Below, one piece after another: positions 38,701 through 50,700 of a stretch of DNA of 64,000 nucleotides. The stretch is from Odontesthes bonariensis (Eukaryota > Chordata > Actinopteri > Atheriniformes > Atherinopsidae): the NCBI RefSeq assembly GCF_027942865.1, contig NC_134515.1, positions 32,119,449-32,183,448 on the forward strand, written 5' to 3'. The translations under genes were made by a program, and so were the position numbers. The notes below the pieces were generated by a model. The model was not told where the DNA came from, did not search any database, and saw nothing but the letters and a program-made list of their open reading frames with translations. The number at the start of each line of letters is the position of its first letter. Within the stretch, counting starts at the first letter, position 1.

Positions 38701-41700
38701 CCTGGCCTTCAGCTCAGTAAGCTCCACGACAGGGGCACGGGTGCTTTGATGCGTATATGTGTCTCGTGCTCCAATTATGATTGGCAGTCCAGCCACGGCA
38801 TGAAAGTCCCTCTTAATTTGTACTTGTTGGACAGCGGTGTATGGGAATCTGATGTACCATGGGTGATAAACTGATGAGAGTTTTGATGACCAAGGGGAGC
38901 ACACGGCTCACAGAGTGTGGTGGAATTGGGTTTGATCGGCGTGTTTTTCTCTGGAGTTGTGGCTCTAACAAACATCATATATGTAGCAGCACAGTCCTTG
39001 GGAATCTTAATCGCGATGTCTCCACACGGTCTCTTCCAAGAGCCTGACGCACTAAGGCATCCAAAAGTGACAAGACAGCCGCTGCGCTTCCCGTTACAGA
39101 TTCAAATGAACCTTCAGCTAGTGCACAATTTAAGTCAAACAGAATAATGTCAGCATAATTATGGGGTATAATGTATATTTATTTATGTTTTCTTCAAAGT
39201 AATTAAATATACAATCCATTAGTCAAACAAACTTGATTGGAATAACAGCAGACTATTTTACGAAACTCCTACGACAGGTCTGGATCACTCGTAAATTCTG
39301 TTCGTACCTGAAAGAAAACGTAAAATACGAAAAGATTGGTGAATGCGCAAATTCTCTTAAATCACTCGTATGGACGATTTAAGAACAAATCTGTGCGTAC
39401 GAACGGTTCTTGCATGAGGCCCATTGTCTTTGATAGTCTGGTGTAAAAATAAGATATTCAAAAAATGTGTTTTCTGAGATGGAGGGTTAAAATAAGTTTA
39501 GAATTGTTTATATTTTATTCAATATACTTTAGTATTTCATTCACATTATCTGTAAGCAGTTGACAAAGACACTAAATAATTTTTTTTCTGTTTGCGATTT
39601 CATGATAAGGGTTAGAGTGTGTTTAAGCTGAGAATGTGTGTTGGCATCCTCATAGAAAATAGGGTCGAGAATCTGTGAAGGAATAGATAAAGATACATAG
39701 AGAATCATTTGTGACGAACATCTTTGCTCCTTAAAGACTCAGACTTTGGTAAATACTGCTTTTTGAGTCAAATTGAGAATACTGTCAAATGTTAACATCA
39801 CCTTAATGAAATGTCATTGTGTTTTTTTAACAAAAAAAAATGCTCCCAAACCAACTGTTTTTTAATTGTTTTGTGGACCTGAAATGAAAAAAACAGATGC
39901 TCAGTTTATCAACAAACAAAATGAAGTTGAGGAAACAAAACATGAAATATCTGGGGTTCACACTGCATGCAATGAAATAAGAGTCTGATTGTAAATGTAG
40001 AAATTTTTTTTTTTTTTCTGTTTTTTAATCTGATTTTTCTTACTGTCCAAATTATTCTGAGTCAGTGTCCTTTGACAGAAATAAGGTAGACATTAGTGTT
40101 ATATTGTGTTAGTTGGAATTTGATTATTTTGAGTGACAGTGACCAAACAATCCAACTACTCACTTACTGATGCTTAAAAGACACATCACTTTTGTGCAAC
40201 TTTATTTTGGAACCTGATGCAAATCATATTAAAGTATCTTTAAAACAAGTATTACATATGCATCTAAACAGAGCAGTGACATTGTATTTACCTTCAAGGT
40301 ACGTCCCCACCATGGATGATGTGGAAATGTACAAATCTCACAAGGGACCTGTTTCTGAACTGCATATTGTGGACCAGTACATGATGGAGGTACAGTTTTC
40401 TGTTTCATAAAATTACACCATATCATTTCTATCGCAGGGCTAACTAAAAGACAATTGTTCACGCCGGGAGGTCAGTAGCTCTGAACTCAGAACTTTCTTG
40501 CTGTGCTAACCACTGGACTGCCAAAATTAAATTTGTGATGATGATAGGTCATCGCAAGTCATCAGGTAGCAAATATCTTTGATTTGACTTTTGAGACCAT
40601 GACCGAAGTAGGATCTTATGCAGTTTCCGCACTTGTAGCACTTTTAAAAAAAAAAAATGTAAGTATTTTTTGGGACTTTTTATGTCTTTATTGGATAGGA
40701 CAGTATATAGAGACAGGAAGCAGGGGGCAGAGAGAGGGGGAACAATATGCAGCAAAGGGCCGTCCGATGCAGGACTCGAGCCGAGGCCAGCCTCAGCGAG
40801 GACTATAGCCTCTTGTACATGGGGCGCCTGCTCAACCCACTACGCCACGGACCACCCCACTTGTAGCACTTTCTGTGGGAGAGATGCTTGAATCTTCATC
40901 AACCTGCCTACTCATTCGCACGCTGTGGGTGTTATGAGAAGCGTCATCTGGCTATCGCTTTCCAGCAAGCCAGGCAGTCATCTGGCTTGCATGTAGATTG
41001 CTCAAGGTTGCAGGAGGGGTAACGAATGCAAGTGCATCCCGGTAATATGCAACACTAGACCTAAGGGCTTTCATATGCAGAAGACATGGTGTTAATGCCT
41101 CTCATGTGCCATGTTCCCAATGCTAGACTGCAGCCGACCTGTTTTCTATTTAATAGACAGTATTGGTTCCCACCTAAAACAGGTACTGTATTCAAAAATT
41201 TTACTTAAAAGAAACTGAAATACCATCATTTGAAATCCATAATGTTGGAAGTAATTGCTCACTCCTTCAAAAGTTCTGCATTTTTAGTCGTTCCACACAT
41301 TCTAATCTAAAACCCCTTCAATTTTTAAAGAAAATGAAAGCGATGTCACATTTCTTATGAGTCATCACAATTTTACAATTTTTATCATCTGAATCATTTA
41401 GAGTTAACGCCTCGGCATGCTTCTCCGTCGCTATCCGTCAATCCAACTCCGTGGTCACTAAACCTTTCGAAGTTCTCCGTCGGGATGTCGGATACGCACG
41501 TTAATTCACCTCCCGATCAGAAGGCGTCGCTACGTTAGATGACACAATCTTGCGACGTCTATCGTGAAAGTCGTTGATTGATTGTTTACCTTCCAGCTCC
41601 GTTCCACTCCACACAGTGAACGATGGCGACCGAGAGAGAAAGATTGTTGTTGGAGTTGGAGCTTATTAGGCCCGAACAGCTAAGCGCTGCGAAATCCTAT

Positions 41701-44700
41701 TGGAACTGAAGGATTTGACTATTATTCTTTTTTTTATGAGCTACGGACTTCATCTTTGGTTGGAATCCAGTTAAGGGATGGGGGAGCAAAAGTGATCAAA
41801 ATCTTGAGTTTTTGAGCATGTTTAGGGGGCTTGGCCAAGTGGCAAACTTGGCGTACTCGCCAGCGCAAACGAAACGCTATAACTTTAGCTGAGTGAAGCT
41901 GACACCCCACCCACGTGAAAAATTCAAGGAAACAGATTGATCGGTTAGTGCTCCGTTTGTGCTGGTTTGTGCCGTCAGAATTTTCGTTTGTGCTGCTTTC
42001 ATCTCTGAAATATTATGAATTATAATTTCGGCCGATGACGTCACCATCCCCCCATCTTGCTCCAAAACAAACCAGAGTGGTCTACTTTTTTAGTGCTCCG
42101 TTTGTGCAGGTTTGTGCCGTTAAAACTGGCGTTTGTGCTGCTTTCGTCTCTGAGTTATGTTTTACTTTCAGTTGATCACATGATTTCACTATATTGATCA
42201 GGGGGCAATGAATTTCATCTGCTGCAGGTTGTAGTCATTCTGTTTTGTTCTAGTAAGTTCTTTTCTCCAATTTAGTCAGTGGGAAGTTGTCGGATATGTT
42301 GCTAATGCAGTAGAGAACAGAAGGTAAGTTTATTTTTTAAAATCTCTTTATGCAAATAACATTGACATTAGCCTGATAATGAAGTTATATGTATTTTACG
42401 GAGTCAGTATTTTTTTAATTAGTTTATTGATAGTTGGCAAGGAAATTGGAGCATTACCGTCACCGAATGTCACTCAAGGGTTATATGTGTTAATTCTGTA
42501 CTCTCCTGCGTTAGCGACATATCCTGGCAGGACAGAGGAGCAGCTGCACTGAGAGGCTCATCTCACTGCGCTGCAGGACTGAGAGGTTCAGGAGGTCCTG
42601 TGTCCCCACAGCCATAAGGCTTTTTAACAGTGCATGCTGACATGTTCTTCTCACATTTATTTATTCATTCATTTATTTATTATTTTTGTTTTGATACACA
42701 AACATTGTAAATATTTCAATTGAGCTACATAACAATTTGAATTTCCCCCACAGGGATGAATAAAGTATTTTTCTGTTCTATTTTTCTATTCTAAATACTG
42801 TAACATGTATGATGATGTACATGATGTGCATTTGTAAAACCTAGCACAGAAAACCTGCAGATGCATGTTTGGCCCAAAGTCTTGATAAGCTAACAGTAGT
42901 CCTAAAGCCCAAATGAGACACAGCTGGCTTCTGTCTGCAGTTTGAAAAGGTAAAATTGGCATTCAATCCCAGGTCAAATGACCCTGCAGACTCCTGATGG
43001 TACCCCTCTTGAACTGAGAACACAACTCCAAAAGCAATCGATAGTAAATTAAATGTTCTTATTGCTTTCATTGCTAAGGTTTAAAAATAACATTCATTTT
43101 GGCCTGTGCAAAAGTCTGAGCACCCTACTTTTTCAGGGTTTTTCACATGCAGATTTCAAACATTGTTCAAAGCCATTGTAAAAGTTTCAGCTCACACTTC
43201 TTGAAAAGTTAATGGTTGATTAGGACAGTAGGAAATTTGCATTTAAAATTGCTGGTATTATGTGGAATCTATACTTTGGTCTATCTGTGCAGGGCTTACA
43301 GTGTAACTGGCTGCCACACAAGCTTAAAATGGAATATTTCCACCATGTTTAACAGTTGACAAGGTCATTTTTCATCAAAAACTGCTTTGCTTTTTTCTCA
43401 AAGCATACCTTTAGTAATTGTGGCCAAAGAACTCGACACTGACTTTGTGAGGAGGTTGCAGGTAGGGTGTCCTTATGATATCTCCTCCTCGCAGAAGCTG
43501 TTTTTTTGTTTTTTTTGTTTTGGTTTTTATTATCAGTGCAATACAACAGTACTCCATCCAGCCCAGATGCTCTGAAAATGTATACTGGGTACATTCGTGA
43601 GATGGCAGTGTATTCCCGGGCTGATGCTTTCTTTAGGATAACATTTACTTGACATGATGTGAAACGTGGAACATGAATTGTAAAATGAGTAAGCTGAAAC
43701 CATTTTTCTAAATGCCATTTAAGGCAGTAGGAATATCAAGCCAGGGGGCACTCTGATAAGTTTTTATAACATCTGGTGTTTTGTTGACACAAGTTAGCTT
43801 TATTGTGCAGAGCCCTACCCTGTTGTTCCAAGCAAGTGTTACTGTCATGGTGTAGACCATGCCTTTTGATAAGTATGTGTCACACAGGCCGCACACAGAT
43901 AAAGGTTAGTATTCTATTGTATTATTCCATCTGGTAGGCTTATTGAATTGTGGAGTTTATGCTGTGTTGTGTTTCTTGCATTGTGCTCCACTTTAAATAC
44001 TGTGTTGAGCAGAGCATTATCCTTAACAAGACATGTTAGGTACTTTTAAACCTTCCTTTGGATGTTTGGATTATTGCATATGTTGTTTCCTTGTCTCACC
44101 TGCACGAAGTTTCCTTGACAGGCATTTAAACCAGAATGAGAAGTGTTCCAATGCTTTTATATAGCAAGAAGCATGGGATGTACCAATAGTATGAAACTAC
44201 ATAGTGTTTCTGGTAATAATGCTCATTCAGTAGACTTAGAAATGGAGTGGATCTGAGTATTTCATTGTCATGTCAATTCTACTGATTCATTTATAATCAT
44301 GCAAATATTTTATACATACTCTACAACCTGGTGTTAAATGATGTGACTGCTAAGTTTAAAGGGGAACTCCGGGGCATTTGAAGCGCAATCCCATTGCTAG
44401 AGGTTGTCAAATACTGACAGTAGGACACAGACTGGTGCAAATCGGCGCTCCCTGTGCGACGATTGCGCTGTTTGCGCAGCCTGTCATGCTAGCCAAATAC
44501 GTGGTGGCCAAGGGGCAAGAGCTAAACCTTCCACATAAAACAACAACTTGCACACTGCAGAAACGTCACACCACTTTATAAACCATCCGACAATAAAGTC
44601 ACAAGCCTTACCATCAAAACCATATGCATGGTTCTCACATTACTGGCATGGGGACGTTACAAAACAACTTTATAAACAGCATGTCACTTACCGGTTGTCG

Positions 44701-47700
44701 GTATGCTCGCGCATGTGAAAGCCCAAAAGAGTCAATGGACGATACTCTCAAATACAAAACAATTATCTTCTCTAGAAAAACTGCGTTCAAGTATTTAAAA
44801 AATTACAACAATATTACTGGGCATGTATTGTTGTAATGTTTTAAATACTTGAACGCAGTCTTTCTAGAGAAGAGTTAATTCATTTTAGAAGATTTTTGTA
44901 GTTAGTTGCCGTAGTTTTTCCTATTTGTTATTTTTCCTCCACAATGCAGCTTTGCACAAGTGCACATGCCACTTTACCAGTGAACCTGAATAAAAGGCAA
45001 GCTCCAGATAATCAAATCAAATCAAATCAAATTTATTTGTATAGCACATTTCATGTACAAACAGTTCAAAGTGCTTAACATAAAATAAAAGCATTGCAGC
45101 AGGGAGTGCAAGAAGCATTAAAAATACATAAAGAATATAAAGAGAAACAAATAAAATCATTTAAATTGAATTTAAAAACAGGCAACAGTCTAGATAAGTT
45201 AAAAGATATTTCATGCATAGACACATGAGAAAAGAGATGTCTTTAACCTGGATTTAAAAATGTCTACATTTGGTGAAAGTTTAATCTCCACTGGCAGTTT
45301 GTTCCACTTGTTTGCAGCATAACAGCTAAATGCTGCTTCTCCATGTTTAGTCTGGACTCTGGACTGGACCAGCTGGCCTGAGTCCTTGGATCTAAGAGCT
45401 CTGCTGGATTTATATTCTCTGAACATATCACAGATGTATTTTGGGCCTAAACCGTTCTGGGATTTGTAAACCATCAGCAGGCTTTTAAAATCTATTCTGT
45501 GACTGAATGGAAGCCAGAGTAAAGATTTTAAAACTGGTGTGATGTGTTCAGATCTCTTACCCGGGTTAAAACTCAAGCAGCAGCATTCTGGATTAGCTGC
45601 AGATGTTTAATGATCTTTTTGGGAAGTCCAGTTAAAAGAGCATTACAGTAATCGAGTTTACTGGAGATGAATGCATGGATGAGTTTCTCCTGGTCTTTTT
45701 GGGAGAAGAAACCTTTAATTCTGTTGATGTTTCTGAGATGGTAAAAAGCTGCCTTGGTGACAGCTTTGATGTGGCTGCTGAAAGTCAGATCTGAGTCTAT
45801 CAACACTCCGAGGTTACGAACTCGGTCAGTGATTGTAAGGTCCAGAGTCTCAAGATATTTACCAACGCTGACCCTCTTCTCTTTGCTACAAAACAGAATG
45901 ATCTCAGTTTTGTCTTCATTTAATTGTAGAAAATTCTCTCTCATCCAGGTGTTTACTTCCTCCAGACACTGACACAGTACGTCTGCTGGGCTGCAGTCGT
46001 CTGGTGACAGAGACACATAAAGTTGTGTATCGTCTGCATAACTTTGATAATTGATGTTAAAATTCTGCAATATCTGACCTAAAGGGAGCCTATACAAGTT
46101 AAACAGAAGAGGTCCAAGAATTAACCCCTGGGGGACTCCACAAGTCATGGCCACTCGCTCAGATTCATAGCTGCCAATTGTAACAAAATAACTCCGGCCT
46201 TCTAAGTAGGACCTGAACCAGTTAAGGACCGCTCCAGAAAGTCCAACCCAGTTTTCCAGCCTGTGCAACAGGATTCTGTGATCTACAGTATCAAACGCAG
46301 CGCTGAGGTCCAACAGAACCAGGACTGAAACATTACCAGAATCAGTATTCAACCTAATGTCGTTTAACACTTTGACCAGAGCTGTTTCAGTGCTGTGATG
46401 ACGTCTGAAGCCTGATTGAAAGTTATCAAGACTTCCACTCTCATTCAGAAAGTCGTTGAGCTGGTTAAATACATATTTCTCAATAATCTTGGATATAAAA
46501 GAGAGGTTAGAGACAGGTCTGTAGTTGTTCATCATAGAGGCATCTAGAGTTCTCTTCTTTAGGAGTGGCTTAAAGCTATGGTAGGTAATCCTAGAGAGCT
46601 AGCAAGAGAGCTAGCAAGATTCGAAAGTGTCCACTCCTCTAAGCTCCACCCACCCCTCCCCATTCCGTCAGTGCTTCATCCAAAGCCGGTGGAACCGCAT
46701 GCGCACATGGAGCAGGGAGCCGGCAGAGGGGGGCGTAGGCAGAAAGCAGAGGCATCTGATTGGTTTTTTGTAGGCGACCAATCCCAGATCAGCGGGACGC
46801 TGATCTGGGATTGGTCAGCTTTTTCTCAGTCCTGCAGCTGCCACAGAGGTCTGATTATTTTCGTCCCTTTTTCTAAATACACCTTGTATAGATTTCTCTA
46901 AGGATAGACGGACCATTTCACCCAGTATTACAAAATGTGTTTCTGAACAGGATTACCTACCATGTCTTTAATGGCAGCTGTCTTTAGTGACTTGGGAAAA
47001 ATGCCTGATGCCAGTGAGCTGTTAACTATTCGTAGGAGATCACTTTCTAATGAGGTAAAAACAGTTTTTAAAAAGTCGGATGGTATTATGTCCAGAGAAC
47101 AAGTTGTTGATTTCAGCTGCCTAACTGTTTCCTTTAGGATTTTTAAATTAACAATATTAAATTGTGACATAACGTCAGAGTTATTTCTAGGTTTTAGAAA
47201 CAGATTAGTTTTCTTGTTTGTCTGTGTTGCGTTAATGTTTTGTCTAATTGTTTTGATTTTTTGGCTAAAAAAGTTGGCAAATTCGTTGCATTTCTCAGTG
47301 GAGAGGTCTGGGTTTGACTGTTTAGGAGGATTAGTGAGTTTTTCAACCATAGCAAACAGAGTTCGAGAATTGTTGACGCTCTTATTAATCATTTCAGATA
47401 AATGCAGCTGTCTGGCCTTGCACATCTCATTGTTATAACTACACAGGCTTTCTTTGGACAGCTCATAGTAAATCTGAAGCTTTGTTTTCCTCCATTTACG
47501 TTCAGCTTTCCTGCATTCTCTTTTCAGGTGTCTTGAGTCCAGCCTCCTCCTTTCACCACTCAGCCAAATCCTACAGTTACCATAAATTTTGAAGTAAAAA
47601 CAAAGAAATACTTTAGCCCATATCATCAGAGAAGGTCTTTTTTTTTCGTTTTGGAGCAATACTGTATATGTTGGAATTATGAAAAAAGGAAAGATGAGGG

Positions 47701-50700
47701 TTACAGTACTGGGTTTAAAAGGGTCCTAAAAATATTTTATCATCCATCCATTCATCCATGAGGTCCGGTTGTAGAGGAAACACGAGGGAAACCCAGACAT
47801 CCCTCTCCCCAGCAACACCGGGGATCCCGAGTGGTCTCCAGGCTTGAAGGGTTACGTACTTCCTCTAGTATGCTCTGGGTTGGCCCTAGGGCCTTCTACC
47901 TGTTGGATATGCCTGAAATTACATCATAACTGCTGATGACGCCCCAGTCCGTTTGTCTATGTCTTGCCCCAACTTGCTATCACTTGTGAACAAGACCTTG
48001 AGATACTTAAAGTCCTCCACTTGAGGCAGAGACTCATCCCTGACCCAGAGGGACCATTTCATCTTTATCCAGCTGAGAACCATGTCCTTGGATTCTTAGG
48101 GGATGGGGTAATATTTTGTCCCATAATATATTTGAAGTTATTTAGTTCCCACCTAGTGATATAGAATTGGTTCCCTGTTTCTAATTTTTTATTAAGCGTA
48201 ACTGTGGCATATGAGAATACATATTGGTTAAGTCTGCTGAAATTCTATTTTTACTTTGTAGTCATTATGACATGAGAATTCAGTAAACAGTATTTTAGTC
48301 TTAGCTCTGCATTAAACACAAATGAGTTACCTTCTTTTGTTTGTTGTTTGTCCCTTTACAGTATAGGACAAGAAGTACAGATATCTAATAGATATTACAT
48401 CATCACTGAGCTGCTCAATAAGCTGCAGTTTTAGTCAAACTGTTTATAGTTGGAAATGGTATCATCATCTGTCTAACAGTTCTGAATAATCACTTTCCTC
48501 TCAGGATGATTGTTTACAAAAATATTAGAGTGTTGTTAAAATGCTGTTCGAAACTCAAGTCTCTGAACTCCTCCTGTAGATAGATTGTTCTGTGGATTGC
48601 AGTTAGTTGCTTCATGTACGCTGTCCACTCTGTTTGCACCTGCTCAAGTGGGAACTGAGGTGCCGGCCTGGGTCGACCCGTTAGCATTTTATGCGGTGTT
48701 AGTGCGTGACTCTATGAGTCTGCATAGGACATCTCATTAGTGCAAGCGGCAAAGCATCTAGTTAGTTTAGTTGAAGCACAGATTCAATTCAATTTCACTT
48801 TCCAGGTTCCTTTGATCCTCTCAACCATCCCTTGACTCTGTGGATGATAAACGGCCCCACAGCGCTGCTTGATTCGCAGCTGCTGCAGAATGCCTCTTGC
48901 ACTTTTATAAACAAACACTTAACCCTTATTTGAGCTAATCTCTGATGGAATGACAAACAGATGAATCAATTATCTTACCAAAAAAAGTAACACCATTGGT
49001 GCCAAAACAGCAAGCTGGCACTTTGATGCTACTTTCGCTGCTTCATCAGCCGCGATATTACCTTTACCAACCATTTTGTTAGCTTTACGATTATTTGACA
49101 CTGTATCACTGCCAATTTTCAATTTTCATGACTGCAATCTGCTCCTTCATTTGGACCTCATGTCGCACTGGACTTCCTTCTGACCTCCTGAACCCTCTCT
49201 GCTTCCAAACTGCTTCAAACAAATAGCAATTATCATGAGTCTATGCAGAATCTGTTTATACATTCGTAACCTTACCTTTCACCAGTCAACATGCTTCCGT
49301 TAGTGCCTTCAGTTCAGCCAACTGTGCCGAACATGGCCGTTCACACTTCTCAGCTTTCACCGTCACAAAGTTTTCCACCTTCCTGTTTCACAACTGCAAA
49401 ACCTCATGATCACCCAAATGATCTCACAACATGATCCATACACAACATAAGTGACATCAGCCTGAACAAGTGGAGTTGCTCCTAAGTCAGGTCTCAGTTT
49501 AATGTATCTCACAGCTTCTGACACACGCTCATGTGGTTCTCCTTCAAACTCACGTGGAATGACATCCGCACGATCCGATGTAGCACACTTCTGTATTCAC
49601 ATCTGGACGTGTCAAAAGATGCACAACCTGCAAACATCCTGCCCGAGTCACAACATACCTACTCTGATTTATTAGTTCTGAAATCTTATGGTTTTTATTG
49701 GAGACATATAAGAAAAATGGCTTCTCATAGACTAGTGTTGGCCGTTTTGGATGACTTTTGCTAATTTCGTTTCAAATTTTCAAAGGCTAACTTAGCCTCG
49801 GTTGTCCTCACCAGTTGTGCTTTCAACCTTTGATCTTTGGATCTTTCATGATTCCTTCCAGAGGAAGCGCATTTTATTGCATAATCCTCCCAAAAGAAGA
49901 TCATACTTGTTGTATTTTAAAGGGGCACTAGGTAGCATTTTCACCTAAAATTATAGCCTTCAGGAGTTTAACAAAGGTTAAACAAGTCAATAGTAAGCGA
50001 ATGAAGCCTGTCTCGCTCCCAACAGGGGTCTGTATGCTGAAAATCCCATATGTAACTTCGGCAGGAGCGACCCGCTTCTGAAGTGTCGTGATGCGCGAGA
50101 AGAGTCGTTTGTGTTTACGGCACTTAGCTAGGTCCTGTATGCTAGCTGTAGTTGTAGGCTATGTGTTCGCTTGCGTTGAAGAGCCAACACCAAGCGTTTC
50201 CTATTCTGCCTTTCACAGACTGAATATGAAACGTTCGATGTTGGCACTTCCCATCTTTGTGAAATTTCTCCAAGCGTGATCTTGTTCATCTACCATAGTG
50301 ATCTGCGTTTTAGATCGTAAAGAGACAGGTGATGATGGTGCTCTAATTCCTCCTGAGTTCGAGACGTAGCCTAGCTTCAGAAATACACGGACTGACCTGA
50401 TTAGAATAAGAATAGCGTTTTGATCCGAACAAGAATTGTTATCTACAAATGAAAATTGATTAATTTGTGATTATAATCGGAATAGTGTAGAGATAGTCTG
50501 CGTTTATTGCGGCGTGTGTTGGTAGTGCCTGCGTGCATCTGTCTAAGATGTAACTTTTGTAAGTGTCTGCTAATACAAAGGAATCACTCCACGAATACAC
50601 CATGATGAGGGAAGAATCCCATTCAAGATCAGCAACAGTCCATCCATACATCCATACATCCATTATCTGCCGCTTGTCCGGGGATCGGGTCGCGGGGACA

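Larger units (their letters stand above)
45005..47690 (-). mobile_element. CR1/L2-type LINE, 5'-truncated, interrupted by a TTAA element
   Basis: Minus strand. The 3' end is (AATCA)n plus TTATTTGTATAGCACATTTC at 45005. RT frame 45573-46535 has [54 protein letters not shown] and [12 protein letters not shown], with the YADD box intact. A frameshift near 45575 separates the C-terminal part (45211-45576). The upstream part, 46968-47659, encodes the pre-RT region ([30 protein letters not shown]). The 394-bp TTAA element sits exactly between them. No endonuclease domain was recognised, so the 5' part is lost. Confidence 0.87.

Noticed and set aside
38551-38874. 107-codon plus frame in the Harbinger element
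   Set aside because: Antisense of the transposase fragment.
46962-47438. 158-codon plus frame
   Set aside because: Antisense of the LINE upstream frame.
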